Source: Phycisphaerales bacterium (GTDB lineage Bacteria; Planctomycetota; Phycisphaerae; UBA1845). From it: a stretch of DNA of 49,059 bases. The notes below the pieces were generated by a model. That model saw only the letters and a list, made by a program, of their open reading frames with translations. It ran no database searches and was not told the origin of the DNA. Within the stretch, counting starts at the first letter, position 1. Every line of letters starts with the position of its first letter. Location: NCBI GenBank assembly GCA_013140575.1, contig JABFSN010000169.1, positions 1-49,059 of the forward strand, written 5' to 3'. Below are positions 25,622 through 33,800 of this stretch, in pieces. Position numbers and translations under genes: made by a program.

Positions 25622-27532
25622 TTGCGAATCGGCTTTCTTGGAAGCGACACCTGGGCCGGGGCGTGCGAATCGGCAGGCCACGAGAACGTGTCCGTGCCGG
25701 ATCACGCCACGGCCGATCGACCCGACACACTTGCCGGGCGAATCGCCGCCGGCGGAATCCTCGCCGATGCAATCCAACGCGTGCGTCCTGACATGGTCGT
25801 GGACCTGAACGGCCGGGGCGTGGCATTCGCACGGTCCGGGGGCGGCGCATCGCAAAACTTCCGGCTGGTGCACGAGCTGCACGGGATACCGCTCTGTTCG
25901 AGGTTCACGCTGCCCGTCACCCATGCGTTCGGCACACTGCCGTGGCACGTGGTGTGGCAGTGCCTGCAATCGGCGGGCTGGGTGAAGATGATCCCGGACA
26001 AGGCCCATGCCCTCGAGCTGGTGCGGTTCGGCTGCCCCAACGTCGTTCACCTGCCGTTGAGCGTTTCGGAGATCAGCGGCGATGCCATAGACTGTCACCT
26101 ACCGAACCAGCAACCGACCATCTCGTTCGTGGGTGACCCGGCCGGGCCGACGTTCGCCGCCCAATCACCGCCGCCGGCCGGTTCGATGATTCCGGCGGTC
26201 CTCGCCCAGGCCGTTCAGTGCGACAGTCCGCAGGCGTCATTCCACGACATTTTTTTCAACCTCTACCGGCTCGGACAACCCGTCTCGGCCGAACACGACG
26301 CGGCCCGCCGGCTGGGCATCGTGACCGAGTATTTCAAGACCAAGCTCCAATATCAGTACGCATGTTCCATCCGTTCGCGCGACCGTTACGTCCTGTTCCT
26401 TTCCAAAGCCCTGCCGCAGGCGTTTCGGTTGTTCGGCGCGGGATGGAACGCCGCCTACGGCCTGAAGGAACACGTTTCGCCCGACGCCGGACCCGCGCGG
26501 GCGCGGCATTATCGACAGAACGCCATCAATCTCGTCCTGCCCGACGGCTCCGCGGAGACGGGGCTTAACGCCGCCCATTTCGAGATCGCGGCCGCCGGCG
26601 GTTTCATGCTCTGCCGCGATCATCCCGAACTGCCCGAGCTGTTTGACGTGGAACGGGAGTGCGCCGTCTTCCGCACCGAGGCCGATCTCCTTCGTAAGAT
26701 TGAATACTATCTGAACCACCCCGATGAGCGGATGGCGATCGCCGCCGCCGGCCGAAAGCGGGTATCGCTCGACCATCTCGACGTCCATCGGCTCAAGGCG
26801 CTGGTTCGGTGTCTTCAGCCCCGCAAGCATTCGTTCACCTTCGCCGCGACCGATGCCTGGGACGACATCCGAACGCACCTTCACGACCCCGACGTCCTGC
26901 TGGACTGCGGCGCCCACGCGGGCTCGACGGCCGTCCAGTTGCGCAAGCTTTTCCCCGGCGCGACGATTTACAGTTTCGAGCCGGTTTCTGACACCTACGC
27001 GCGATTGTGCGAGACATGCCAGCCGATCGGTGTGCGGGCCGTTCCCTGCGCCGTGGGCGACGAGAACGGAAGCGCGTGGATCAACCTGACCGCCGGCGAC
27101 CAGTCCAACTCGATGCTTGAATACGAACCGGGCAACCCCTGCGCCCGCTGGACGCGCGAAATAGGCCGGGAACGGATCCGCGTCCGCCGGTTGGATGATT
27201 GGTGCAATGACGAAGGAATCGACGTTAGCCGCGTCGACCTGCTCAAGCTCGACGTCCAGGGGGCGGAGCTGGCGGCCCTCCGCGGTGCCCCCCGTTTGCT
27301 TCGCGCGGTCCGGCTGGTCTATCTCGAGGTTTGCTTCGAAACGATCTACAAAGACCTGCCGCTGTTCGAAGAAATCGACCGGTTCTTGCAGGGGTGCGGC
27401 TTCCGCCGATTGGCCGTCTACCCTTCCGATCAGCCCCACAACTGGGGCGACGCGCTCTATTTGAACGTCCGGCCGGCACTCGAACCGCAACGGCGGGACG
27501 CGAACGCCGACGTGCTTTCCGTCCCGGGCTGA
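25622..27532 (+). CDS. CgeB-like glycosyltransferase fused to FkbM-family methyltransferase
   Basis: The 636-aa protein has two parts. The N-terminal about 400 residues resemble CgeB/YkvP-type glycosyltransferases: RIGFLGSDTW at the start, and the acceptor-proximal HFEIAAAGGFMLCRDHPELPELF with ECAVFRTEADLLRKIEYYLNHPDER. From about 420 a FkbM-type SAM methyltransferase follows (LLDCGAHAGSTAVQLRKLFPG, SFEPVSDTY, LLKLDVQGAELAALRGA). It probably adds and O-methylates a sugar on a surface glycan. I chose TTG 25622 because AAGGAGG sits 8 nt upstream and the domain starts there; no suitable ATG exists. It lies 158 bp downstream of tRNA-Ala. Confidence 0.85.
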   Translation: MRIGFLGSDTWAGACESAGHENVSVPDHATADRPDTLAGRIAAGGILADAIQRVRPDMVVDLNGRGVAFARSGGGASQNFRLVHELHGIPLCSRFTLPVTHAFGTLPWHVVWQCLQSAGWVKMIPDKAHALELVRFGCPNVVHLPLSVSEISGDAIDCHLPNQQPTISFVGDPAGPTFAAQSPPPAGSMIPAVLAQAVQCDSPQASFHDIFFNLYRLGQPVSAEHDAARRLGIVTEYFKTKLQYQYACSIRSRDRYVLFLSKALPQAFRLFGAGWNAAYGLKEHVSPDAGPARARHYRQNAINLVLPDGSAETGLNAAHFEIAAAGGFMLCRDHPELPELFDVERECAVFRTEADLLRKIEYYLNHPDERMAIAAAGRKRVSLDHLDVHRLKALVRCLQPRKHSFTFAATDAWDDIRTHLHDPDVLLDCGAHAGSTAVQLRKLFPGATIYSFEPVSDTYARLCETCQPIGVRAVPCAVGDENGSAWINLTAGDQSNSMLEYEPGNPCARWTREIGRERIRVRRLDDWCNDEGIDVSRVDLLKLDVQGAELAALRGAPRLLRAVRLVYLEVCFETIYKDLPLFEEIDRFLQGCGFRRLAVYPSDQPHNWGDALYLNVRPALEPQRRDANADVLSVPG

Positions 27533-27620
27533 TGGCTCGCGCAGATAGACAATCACACGGACTCCGCGCGATCCCGTTTCGATGCAGCGATGCCGCGTTG
27601 GTCGGCGCGCCGGGGCGCGC

Positions 27621-27653
27621 AAAAAAAGAGCCGTGGACACCGGCCCACGGCTC
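27621..27653 (-). terminator. Rho-independent terminator for the IPTL-CTERM gene
   Basis: On the minus strand, GAGCCGTGG and CCACGGCTC form a 9-bp stem with an 8-nt loop, followed by TTTTTTT. It lies 48 bp past the stop of the cysteine-repeat gene. It may also act on the converging gene, though the plus strand lacks the T-run. Confidence 0.85.
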
Positions 27654-27700
27654 GAGAACCCGCAAGTTCTGCCTGGTCGTTTACCGTTCGCGACGCCGCG

Positions 27701-29914
27701 CTAGGCGACGCCGGGCTTCCGCCTCCTGCCGAACTCGATGGTGCCCACGCACATCCCCAACAGGGTCATCACAAACAAGCCCCACTGGGTGACCGTTGGA
27801 ACGGGCGGTACCGCCGATTCCGGGCAACTGCAATCAATGAGGCACTCACCGGGACAGAACACGGCATCGGCGCCGTCGCACTCCTCCCCGGCGGCCGCGT
27901 TGCGGAACCCGTCACCGCACTCGGCAAGCGTGCAATTCGGATCGCACGTGGGCGTCGCGACGCCGCCGGAATCGCACTGCTCGCCGGCCGCGGGGTTGAA
28001 CGTACCGTCACCGCAGGTCGCGTTGGTGCAATTGGCGTCGCAGGTGGCTGAAGCGCCGGAGGTGTCGCATTGCTCGGTTCCCCCTCCCTGATTGAAGACG
28101 ACACCGTCGCCGCAAGTCGCATTAACGCAGGTGGTCAGGCAGGCGTCGTTGTTGTTGGCGTTGTCGTCGTCGCATTGCTCGGTGCCGCCGCCCTGGTTGA
28201 ACACGAAACCGTCGCCGCAGGTGGCATTCAGGCAGGTGGTCAGGCAGGCGTCGTTGTTGTTGGCGTTGTCGTCGTCGCACTGCTCGGTGCCGCCGCCCTG
28301 GTTGAACACGAAACCGTCGCCGCAGGTGGCGTTCAGGCAGGTGGTCAGGCAGGCGTCGTTGTTGTTGGCGTTGGCGTCGTCGCACTGCTCGGTCCCGCCG
28401 CCCTGGTTCCACACAAAACTGTCACCGCAGGTGGCGTTCAAGCAGGTGGTCAGGCAGGCGTCGTTGTTGTTGGCGTTGGCGTCGTCGCACTGCTCGGTCC
28501 CGCCATCTTGGTTCCACACGTAAGTGTCGCCGCAGGTCGCGAGCTCGCACGTGTCGATGCACGAATCATTGTTGTTGGCGTCGGCGTCGTCGCACTCTTC
28601 GGTTCCGCCATCCTGATTCCACACGTAACTATCGCCGCAAGTCGCGTTCAGACACGTGTCGATGCACGAATCATTGTTGTTGGCGTCGGCGTCGTCGCAC
28701 TCTTCGGTTCCGCCGCCTTGATTCCACACGAAGCCGTCGCCGCACGTCGCGTTCAGGCAGGTATCCAGGCAGGCGTCGTTGTTGTTGACGTTGCCGTCGT
28801 CGCACTGCTCGGTGATGTCGTTGACGATGCCGTCACCGCAGAACGTCACTGGTGTGCAGGTCGGATCGTCCGGCGTACCCGTACCCGGGTCGTCGGTCGG
28901 CTGGGTCCCGTTCACGAATCCCTGATTACACACTTCCAGCGAAACGGGCGGCCCGGTCACCACGACGGTGAACATGATGGTGACGCTGGTGTTGTCCGCG
29001 ATGGGTCCGACATTCACCGCGACGGTTGTATCCCCGCCGGTGTTGCCGGTGGTGACCGACCCCTGCGAGCTGGTCACCGATCCCACGACCAGCGCCGTGT
29101 TCGCGCCGGGCGCGTCCGTGAACAGGATGGCGGCGGACGCGTAATCCGCGTCGTCGTCGGGATTGGTGATGGTGACGGTGTATTTGATGGTGTCACCCAC
29201 GTCCACGCTTCCGTCCATGTCGACGTCCGTAAACAGCGCGTCCGTCTTTTCCGATGTCACCACGGCCTGCGCGTCCAGCATGTCGAACGTGACGTCGATC
29301 GCCGATGTCGCCGTGCCGTCCACTTTGATGGTAATGGCCCCGACGTTCGTGAAATCGGCCCCGGCGCCGAGGTTGGTCACGAAGTTGGCGAACGGCAGAA
29401 CGAAGTCGTCCATGAACGCGCCACCGGTCAGATTGAGCGTCAAGGTGGAGGAATTCGACGCGTCGGTGAACACCTCGAATACGATGATGGTCCCTGAGTC
29501 GGCCGAGATCATGCTGAGCAGGAATGAGTCATCCAAGCCGAGACTGGTCAGGTCGATGCCGCCCAGCCCGTCGTGGTCGATTAACGACGAACTACCGTCG
29601 ACACCGTCCCACGCCAGAAGCGATTTTCCCTTAACAGTAACGTCCTGACTATGGTTGAACGTTCCGCCAATCACCAGGACGGTGATGTCCAGCCCACCGG
29701 CCCCCGCGGTCATGTTCACCTCGATGTCGCGTTCCGTCAGGAGGATCCCCCCACCGGAGACGACGGACCCGATGGTCCCCCCGACTCCGCCCGGCGCGGT
29801 AAGCGTCAACGGGCCTTGCCCGGTGGTGAAGTCGTCAATAAGAATTCCCGCCCGGGCGTTCAACGCGCCGGCGCCTGCAACCACGAAAGCGAGAGCTGCA
29901 ATCGCGAGTTTCAT
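27701..29914 (-). CDS. Secreted cysteine-repeat protein with IPTL-type C-terminal sorting signal
   Basis: The 737-aa protein has a signal peptide (MKLAIAALAFVVAGAGALNARA), about 200 residues of beta-rich N-terminal domain, and a DUF11-like domain (DVDMDGSVDVGDTIKYTVTIT). Then come seven or more 35-residue repeats of the CGDGxVxNxGxGTEQCDD/NxNNNDxCxTTC type (DUF4215/Myxococcus Cys-rich), each likely disulfide-bonded. The C-terminus is VPTVTQWGLFVMTLLGM plus a basic tail, the IPTL-CTERM sorting pattern, expected to be processed by an exosortase-like enzyme. AGGAGG lies 9 nt upstream of ATG 29914. It is likely a surface or extracellular structural protein. Confidence 0.9.
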   Translation of the reverse strand: MKLAIAALAFVVAGAGALNARAGILIDDFTTGQGPLTLTAPGGVGGTIGSVVSGGGILLTERDIEVNMTAGAGGLDITVLVIGGTFNHSQDVTVKGKSLLAWDGVDGSSSLIDHDGLGGIDLTSLGLDDSFLLSMISADSGTIIVFEVFTDASNSSTLTLNLTGGAFMDDFVLPFANFVTNLGAGADFTNVGAITIKVDGTATSAIDVTFDMLDAQAVVTSEKTDALFTDVDMDGSVDVGDTIKYTVTITNPDDDADYASAAILFTDAPGANTALVVGSVTSSQGSVTTGNTGGDTTVAVNVGPIADNTSVTIMFTVVVTGPPVSLEVCNQGFVNGTQPTDDPGTGTPDDPTCTPVTFCGDGIVNDITEQCDDGNVNNNDACLDTCLNATCGDGFVWNQGGGTEECDDADANNNDSCIDTCLNATCGDSYVWNQDGGTEECDDADANNNDSCIDTCELATCGDTYVWNQDGGTEQCDDANANNNDACLTTCLNATCGDSFVWNQGGGTEQCDDANANNNDACLTTCLNATCGDGFVFNQGGGTEQCDDDNANNNDACLTTCLNATCGDGFVFNQGGGTEQCDDDNANNNDACLTTCVNATCGDGVVFNQGGGTEQCDTSGASATCDANCTNATCGDGTFNPAAGEQCDSGGVATPTCDPNCTLAECGDGFRNAAAGEECDGADAVFCPGECLIDCSCPESAVPPVPTVTQWGLFVMTLLGMCVGTIEFGRRRKPGVA
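28060..28845. repeat. 105-bp coding tandem repeats of the cysteine-rich protein
   Basis: Units of 105 bp (35 codons) follow one another. Adjacent units are almost identical in DNA, notably the three between about 28095 and 28410. Two subtypes exist: one with DDADANNNDSCIDTC and one with DDDNANNNDACLTTC. The strong nucleotide identity suggests recent duplication or conversion. Opposite-strand open frames here are by-products of the repeat. Confidence 0.88.
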
Positions 29915-30513
29915 CTTTTCCTGCCTCCTTAACCGAACGACCTGCGCCAACCTCCGAAAACTGCGGTCGCAAACGCGATGAACCATTCAAACCGGCATCA
30001 TGCGCACCCGGGAGGAAGGAAGTGCAACCGATGAAGTTCGGTCGTCACCAAGAAAGTGCCGTGCCCCTCCGCCTCGATTCGCCGTCATCCTGTTCGAATA
30101 CCACACCGGTGCCGCGCCCTGCCACGCCGCACCGCCGCATCGACTTCCGGTTCAAGATACCGATAACCGACCGCCAAGTCCACACAATACTGCATAGAAA
30201 CTTCCGGGAATGAACGGCGCGACGTCTCCGAACTGAATGCCCGAAAATAAACCAATAGTGTAGTTTTGTTAAGTGCAGGTGCGGCCGATGGTTACGCGGA
30301 GGAATCATGGACGACGGCGATGACTTGCACATCAGGTTCAGTTCCAGCGGACGGGCCGGCGGTCGGGCTGAAAAAAATGTGAAATGTGGCGGGAACCGTT
30401 TGCTTGGGTTCGCAGACGCCCCGTCGTCGGCGGTCCGCCCCGGATCGGCCTGGGGTGCGCCCTGGGAACGAGTACAAGCGAATTGCCACAAAAACAGTGC
30501 CATATCAAGGCAC
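29915..30513. other. Spacer without a recognised gene
   Basis: About 600 bp between the IPTL-CTERM gene start and tRNA-Tyr. Two short plus-strand frames (30000-30197, 30022-30213) lack ribosome binding sites and are not credible. I see no clear promoter, structured RNA or repeat. Confidence 0.4.
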
Positions 30514-30596
30514 TGGGCGCGCCAGGATTTGAACCTGGGTAGGCTTTCGCCAACGGGTTTACAGCCCGTCCCCTTTGGCCGCTCGGGCACACGCCC
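30514..30596 (-). tRNA. tRNA-Tyr (anticodon GTA)
   Basis: An 83-nt class II tRNA. The acceptor is GGGCGTG / CGCGCCC. The anticodon arm CGGG-CTGTAAA-CCCG carries GTA. A long variable arm (TGGCGAAAGCC) is typical of bacterial tRNA-Tyr, and the T arm is CCAGG-TTCAAAT-CCTGG. The discriminator is A and no CCA is encoded. Confidence 0.95.
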
Positions 30597-30854
30597 CATC
30601 CCAGTCGCCGGTGGCCGATGGTCGCGGGCGATGTTAGTATTGGGTTCCGCCGCCGTCAACGCCGGTCGGTCGCCCCCCGGGTGGATAACCCGACGGCAAG
30701 CCGCCCTTTCGTCGTCGACGGCGGAGACCAAGGGCCGGCCCTGTGCGCGTCGCACCAGCGGGTTGGGGGTCGGATCGTGCAAAGTGGCCGCGTCGCAGCG
30801 GGTGGATGCGACCGGCGTTCGGGCGAATCACGCGTTCGCCGCGAGGAGACTGCC

Positions 30855-31883
30855 ATGCGATCGTACCGGTGGACCTGTTCCGGTGTACTGTTCCTGCTTG
30901 CATTCATGTCGGGCGAATCTCCATCCCGCGGGCAATCCGTGAGGGTCGAAATGGGCACCCCGGTGGCCGAAATCCGCATTGAAGCCCGCGCCCTGCGCGA
31001 GTTCGTGAAATCGTCGTCGGCCAAGCAGTTTCTGGAGGCGGCCGGTCAATTGCCGCCGATCAAGCCGCGAACGCTGCACATCGATCGCAAGAACAAGTTG
31101 TATTACCGGGCGGACGAATTCGCGGCGTTGACGGAAGAGCAGCGGGCGGGGCTGGAAGAAAAATCGTACGATGAGGCGTTCTATTATCTGGGCCGCTACG
31201 GCACGCCGACGGCGTACTGCCGGGCGATCGATCTGGCGGCCGAGGCGGGGCTGACCGATCTGGCCGGGAAGCACATTCTCGATTTCGGCTACGGCATGAT
31301 CGGGCAATTGCGCATGCTGGCGATTCTGGGCGCGGACGTGACCGGCGTGGACGTGGATCCGCTGTTGCCCGTGTTGTACGGATTCCCCGGCGATCAGGGC
31401 GATATCGCCGGTACCGGGTCGCATCCTGGCCGGATCAAACTGGTCCACGGGCGCTACCCGGCGGAGGCGGCGACGGTCGAGGCCGTCGGGGGCGGCTACG
31501 ATCTGGTCATTTCCAAAAACGTACTTAAGCGCGGCTACATCCACCCGGCGCGCGAGGCGGACGAGCGGATGTTGATCAAGCTCGGCGTCGACGACGCGAC
31601 GTTTGCGAAGGCCGTGTACGCCGCATTGAATCCGGGCGGGATGTTCCTGATCTACAATCTGTGTCCCAAGCAGGCGCCGCCGGACAAACCCTATCTGCCT
31701 TATTCGGATGGGGAATGCCCGTTCGCCCGCGAAGTTCTGGAGTCGACGGGTTTCAAGGTAGTCGCGTTCGACACCGACGACACGACGGCCGCCCGGAAGA
31801 TGGCCACGCTGATCGGCTGGCAGGACGACGGGATGGACATCGAGAACGACTTGTTCGCACATTATACACTGTGCCGGAAATGA
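30855..31883 (+). CDS. Exported class I SAM-methyltransferase-like protein
   Basis: The 342-aa protein has a clear signal peptide (MRSYRWTCSGVLFLLAFMSG, cleavage near SRGQS). A Rossmann methyltransferase core follows: motif I ILDFGYGMIG (141-150), an acidic Asp166 in GVDVDP, then GGYDLVISKNVL and ALNPGGMFLIYN. SAM is not expected outside the cytoplasm, so export of a methyltransferase fold is odd. Either it acts in a compartment with SAM, it has lost methylation activity, or the N-terminus is a membrane anchor. GAGGAG just upstream supports ATG 30855. It stands alone on its strand, next to tRNA-Tyr. Confidence 0.72.
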   Translation: MRSYRWTCSGVLFLLAFMSGESPSRGQSVRVEMGTPVAEIRIEARALREFVKSSSAKQFLEAAGQLPPIKPRTLHIDRKNKLYYRADEFAALTEEQRAGLEEKSYDEAFYYLGRYGTPTAYCRAIDLAAEAGLTDLAGKHILDFGYGMIGQLRMLAILGADVTGVDVDPLLPVLYGFPGDQGDIAGTGSHPGRIKLVHGRYPAEAATVEAVGGGYDLVISKNVLKRGYIHPAREADERMLIKLGVDDATFAKAVYAALNPGGMFLIYNLCPKQAPPDKPYLPYSDGECPFAREVLESTGFKVVAFDTDDTTAARKMATLIGWQDDGMDIENDLFAHYTLCRK

Positions 31884-31932
31884 TCGCGCCCCCGGCAACA
31901 CCGACATGCCTGTATGTTCGTCGTGCGCAGAA

Positions 31933-31965
31933 TTCACCGCGGAGGCGCGGAGGGCGCGGAGAAAG
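31933..31965. repeat. Short CGCGGAGG tandem repeat
   Basis: Three successive 8-9-bp units of the CGCGGAGG type follow TTCAC in the short spacer between the exported methyltransferase gene and the MFS gene. Similar purine-rich units are known as dispersed repeats in many environmental genomes. Confidence 0.5.
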
Positions 31966-32058
31966 AAGTCGGTGAACGGGGGATCGGCCGGCCGGCCTCC
32001 ACCCCCGTGATCCCGCGTCGTGGCGGTGATCCATCGGCGTGGTTCGGGGGCGATGCGC

Positions 32059-33333
32059 TCAGGACGACGGTCGTCTGGTGAATTTCAATAGATAGGGCAG
32101 CGTGGCCGCGACGCAGATGAACTGCGACACGCCGCCCACGATAAACACGGCGCGGTAGGCGGCGATGGGCACGCCGTCGGACGCGGCGAATGCGTGGATG
32201 ATGGTTCCCCCGATGATCGGCCCGGCAATGAACCCAATGGAACCGGCCACGTTGAATCCGGCGAACGCGGAGGCGCGGGCCTCGGGCGGGGCGAAGTCGG
32301 CGCAGAGGGCCAGGTTGGGGGCGAACATGACCGCGCTCAGCACGCCGGACGCGATCATGGTGGCGGTCATCCACGACATCGGCATATAGCCGTACAGAGC
32401 GAAGACCACGCCGAATCCCAGGCTCCCGCCGGCCATGAGCGCGACGCGTCCGACGCGGTCGGCCAGCCGTCCCACCGGGAAGCACAACAACGCCATGGGA
32501 AACAGGAAAAACGCCAGCAGGCCGCCCCGTTCCGCCGGCGACAGATGATGCCGATCGGCGAGAAACAACACGAAGGTCGAGACGATCAGACCGACGCAGA
32601 AGCGGTCGATGGCTGAATATGCGTACGGCACCAGCATCGCCGGCCGGCGGCGCAACAGCAGCAAGGCGTCACGCACGCGGGCGGACGCCCGGCGGACGGG
32701 GGCGTCGTGAATTCCGACGGTCGCGAGCAACGCGGCAAGGGCGCTGATCGCGGCCCCCACCTTCAATACAAAAGTGGCGTCCAGTTGTCCCAGCCGGCCG
32801 CCGAGGGGCGCGCCGATCGAGGTGCCCAGCATGAGTGTGCCGCCGACCAGGCCCATCATGCGTCCGCGGCGGGACGTGCCGGCCCAATCGGCGGCGAGGG
32901 CCATCACACCGGTAAGGGCCGTGATGTGGGCCGCGCCCTCAAAAAACCGAAGGGTCAACAACCCCGACAAGCTGCCCGCGAAGGACATGGACAGGAGCAG
33001 GACGGCATCCGCCGCCAGGGCAAGAATCAGCAACGGTTTGCGGCGCTGCCAACGATCGGCCAGCGCCCCGCCGATCGGCGCGGCCAGCACCGCGCCCAGC
33101 AGATTGATGCACATGAACGAATGGGTGGCGAACGGACCGGCGTGGAAACGCTCGGCCACCAGTTCCTTGAGCACGGGAACCAGCATGGTGACCGGGATCA
33201 TGGTCATCAGAATCGTGGCGCCGAGTATGGCGGTCATGCGCCGCGTCGGATCCAATGCGGGGGCTTCCGTGCGGTTCCCGAGCGCGAACGATCCGGTGAT
33301 GGCATTGGAGGAGGTAAGGGTTGAATCGGTCAT
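32059..33333 (-). CDS. MFS transporter
   Basis: The 424-aa polytopic membrane protein has about 12 TM segments. MFS features are GGALADRWQRRKPLL in the first cytoplasmic loop, matching the GxLADRxGRR motif A, and a second-half GRLADRVGRVALM. The first helix is preceded by a long polar N-terminus (about 25 residues). The substrate cannot be read; drug or small-molecule efflux is the commonest role of this shape. The start ATG has no obvious Shine-Dalgarno sequence. The gene stands alone. Confidence 0.9.
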   Translation of the reverse strand: MTDSTLTSSNAITGSFALGNRTEAPALDPTRRMTAILGATILMTMIPVTMLVPVLKELVAERFHAGPFATHSFMCINLLGAVLAAPIGGALADRWQRRKPLLILALAADAVLLLSMSFAGSLSGLLTLRFFEGAAHITALTGVMALAADWAGTSRRGRMMGLVGGTLMLGTSIGAPLGGRLGQLDATFVLKVGAAISALAALLATVGIHDAPVRRASARVRDALLLLRRRPAMLVPYAYSAIDRFCVGLIVSTFVLFLADRHHLSPAERGGLLAFFLFPMALLCFPVGRLADRVGRVALMAGGSLGFGVVFALYGYMPMSWMTATMIASGVLSAVMFAPNLALCADFAPPEARASAFAGFNVAGSIGFIAGPIIGGTIIHAFAASDGVPIAAYRAVFIVGGVSQFICVAATLPYLLKFTRRPSS

Positions 33334-33427
33334 GACGCGAATCGACTACCGTGACGGGTTGCGGCCCGGCAACCGCCAACGAAGATCGCCGGACCGACCG
33401 GCGGGCGAGCATTCTACACCGAAAGAC

Positions 33428-33444
33428 ATGGGCTGAAAGCCCAT
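33428..33444. repeat. Small GAA-loop palindrome
   Basis: ATGGGCT-GAA-AGCCCAT is a perfect 7-bp stem just left of the 85-bp REP pair at 33472, in the MFS-upstream spacer. It is another palindrome of the same style as those in the other spacers. Confidence 0.5.
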
Positions 33445-33471
33445 CCGCGTTCAGCGTCGGAAATCACGAAT

Positions 33472-33556
33472 CAGAGCCGCGGGCGCAAGCCCACGCATGC
33501 TGAAAACGCATGCGCCAACGTCACCCCGAATCACCGGGCTTGCGCCCGGTGCTCTG
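33472..33556. repeat. 85-bp paired-REP element with GCAA loops, copy 2
   Basis: Same length and arm order as 17169-17253. The left arm CAGAGCCGCGGGCGCAAGCC has a slightly eroded partner; the right arm CACCGGGC-TTGC-GCCCGGTG is perfect. Similarity extends outward to GCGTYGGAAATC on the left and GGCACACGC on the right, about 33454-33573. The middle third differs from copy 1. Confidence 0.8.
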
Positions 33557-33614
33557 AAACGAGGGGCACACGCCAATCATCGGTAACCCATGCCCTGGTT
33601 CCTGCGATCGGTCG

Positions 33615-33788
33615 TTAGGGCAGAACGAACGGAGCCGCGGCGAAGATCAAATCGCGCATGAACCCGTTGCTGCCGTCGAGCAGGAACGGGACCAGCGCGC
33701 CCAGTATGTTTCGTTCGCACGAGACGGGCAGAATCGCCGGGGCGAAGGCGACCAACCAGAACGCGACCTGTCGAAGTTGCCGTTTCAT
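33615..33788 (-). CDS. 57-aa putative lipoprotein downstream of the outer-membrane barrel gene
   Basis: A short gene starting MKRQLRQVAFWLVAFAPAIL with a hydrophobic segment and a lipobox-like PVSC at about 21-24. The remainder reads ERNILGALVPFLLDG and ends AAAPFVLP. GGGAG lies 6-7 nt upstream of the ATG, and its start is only 12 bp past the stop of the barrel gene, so the two are very likely one operon. Small lipoproteins paired with barrel proteins recur in planctomycetes, in my recollection. Its function is unknown. Confidence 0.6.
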   Translation of the reverse strand: MKRQLRQVAFWLVAFAPAILPVSCERNILGALVPFLLDGSNGFMRDLIFAAAPFVLP

Positions 33789-33800
33789 GATGTTCTCCCT

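Noticed and set aside
26237-27640. 467-codon minus-strand frame across the FkbM fusion gene
   Set aside because: Antisense shadow; the plus-strand frame has convincing motifs and a strong ribosome binding site.
28060-28845. Possible CRISPR array
   Set aside because: The 105-bp units are in-frame protein repeats with no distinct spacers and no cas genes nearby.
28070-29497. Long plus-strand open frame (475 codons) across the cysteine-repeat gene
   Set aside because: It is antisense to the IPTL-CTERM gene; the repeat structure keeps the opposite frame open. Its Val/Ala-rich repeats are the shadow of the 105-bp units and there is no ribosome binding site.
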